Assembly (NCBI GenBank): GCA_046350115.1
Contig: JAXMAZ010000007.1
Span: 162,253 to 226,252 of the forward strand
Direction of reading: 5' to 3'
Length of the DNA stretch: 64,000 bases
From: JAXMAZ01 sp046350115
GTDB lineage: Bacteria > Planctomycetota > Planctomycetia > Gemmatales > Gemmataceae
Below, piece by piece: positions 63,913-64,000 of this stretch. Each line of letters begins with the position of its first letter. The first letter of the stretch is position 1. The notes under the pieces are model-generated. The model saw nothing but the letters and a program-made list of their open reading frames with translations, made no database searches and had not been told where the DNA came from. Both the position numbers and the translations under genes were made by a program.

Positions 63913-64000
63913 TCACTCGTTGCGGAGGAGCAGCCCGCCGGTCAGGGCGGCCACCCCGCCCAGCCCGGCGTAGATCGGGTCGTACCCGAACAGGGTGTTC
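63913..64000 (-). CDS. C-terminal end of a gene entering from the right
   Basis: 28 residues ending TGA 63913: NTLFGYDPIYAGLGGVAALT then GGLLLRNE. It reads as the tail of a membrane protein. Too short to identify; by position perhaps another exported or respiratory-chain protein. Confidence 0.5.
   Translation of the reverse strand, partial: NTLFGYDPIYAGLGGVAALTGGLLLRNE

Overview
The window is 64 kb of very GC-rich chromosome, most likely from a planctomycete of the Gemmataceae type (inference). The signs are a zinc-ribbon Ser/Thr kinase next to a sigma-70-family factor, a Tat-exported Gfo/Idh/MocA oxidoreductase, a PEP-CTERM/autotransporter-repeat protein, several zinc-ribbon membrane proteins, PQQ-propeller and TPM proteins, and many GTG starts with GGAG ribosome sites. 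No rRNA, tRNA, CRISPR array, prophage or transposase gene was seen.

Layout. 1-6 kb: oxidoreductase N-terminus, hicBA toxin-antitoxin pair behind an esterase, HAD phosphatase, secreted serine protease, mtfA-like peptidase, thyX. 6.2-14.9 kb: an extremely GC-rich stretch with the remains of one or two very large exported proteins, broken by many frameshifts. 15-20.4 kb: S9 peptidase, frameshifted PEP-CTERM protein, CNNM/CBS membrane protein. 20.6-25.6 kb (minus): broken thioredoxin-like gene, ABC-2 permease and ATPase, cupin, PQQ propeller protein. 26-29 kb: sigma factor plus frameshifted Ser/Thr kinase. 29.3-31.8 kb (minus): ArsR regulator, alpha/beta hydrolase, AHSA1/SRPBCC protein, with a readable leaderless promoter. 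32-39 kb: AlkD-like glycosylase, hslVU, TPM protein, hemC, rpiB and an arginine-phosphatase-like LMW phosphatase. 39-47 kb: ECF sigma/membrane anchor/coiled-coil triad, zinc-ribbon membrane protein, HEAT-repeat protein, PfkB-type kinase, dprA. 47.6-54.6 kb: prs, a zinc-ribbon gene invaded by repeats, lipoproteins, RmlC-like protein, large zinc-ribbon protein, multi-spanning membrane protein. 54.7-64 kb: glutamate dehydrogenase, a three-gene ABC-2 exporter operon, membrane pyrophosphatase, nuoN, a lipoprotein and a gene fragment at the right edge.

Two themes run through the window. First, almost every gene end carries a perfect or near-perfect inverted repeat. They belong to many unrelated sequence families but share architecture and placement: all 11 convergent junctions have one, against 2 of 11 divergent junctions. 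Several have arms that run into the neighbouring gene, supply its stop codon or interrupt its reading frame. Second, several genes (the 6-15 kb region, PEP-CTERM protein, Ser/Thr kinase, SRPBCC, thioredoxin-like, TPM) carry single-base indels, most of them in short G/C runs. These could be residual assembly errors or real slippage decay, so the pseudogene calls are provisional.
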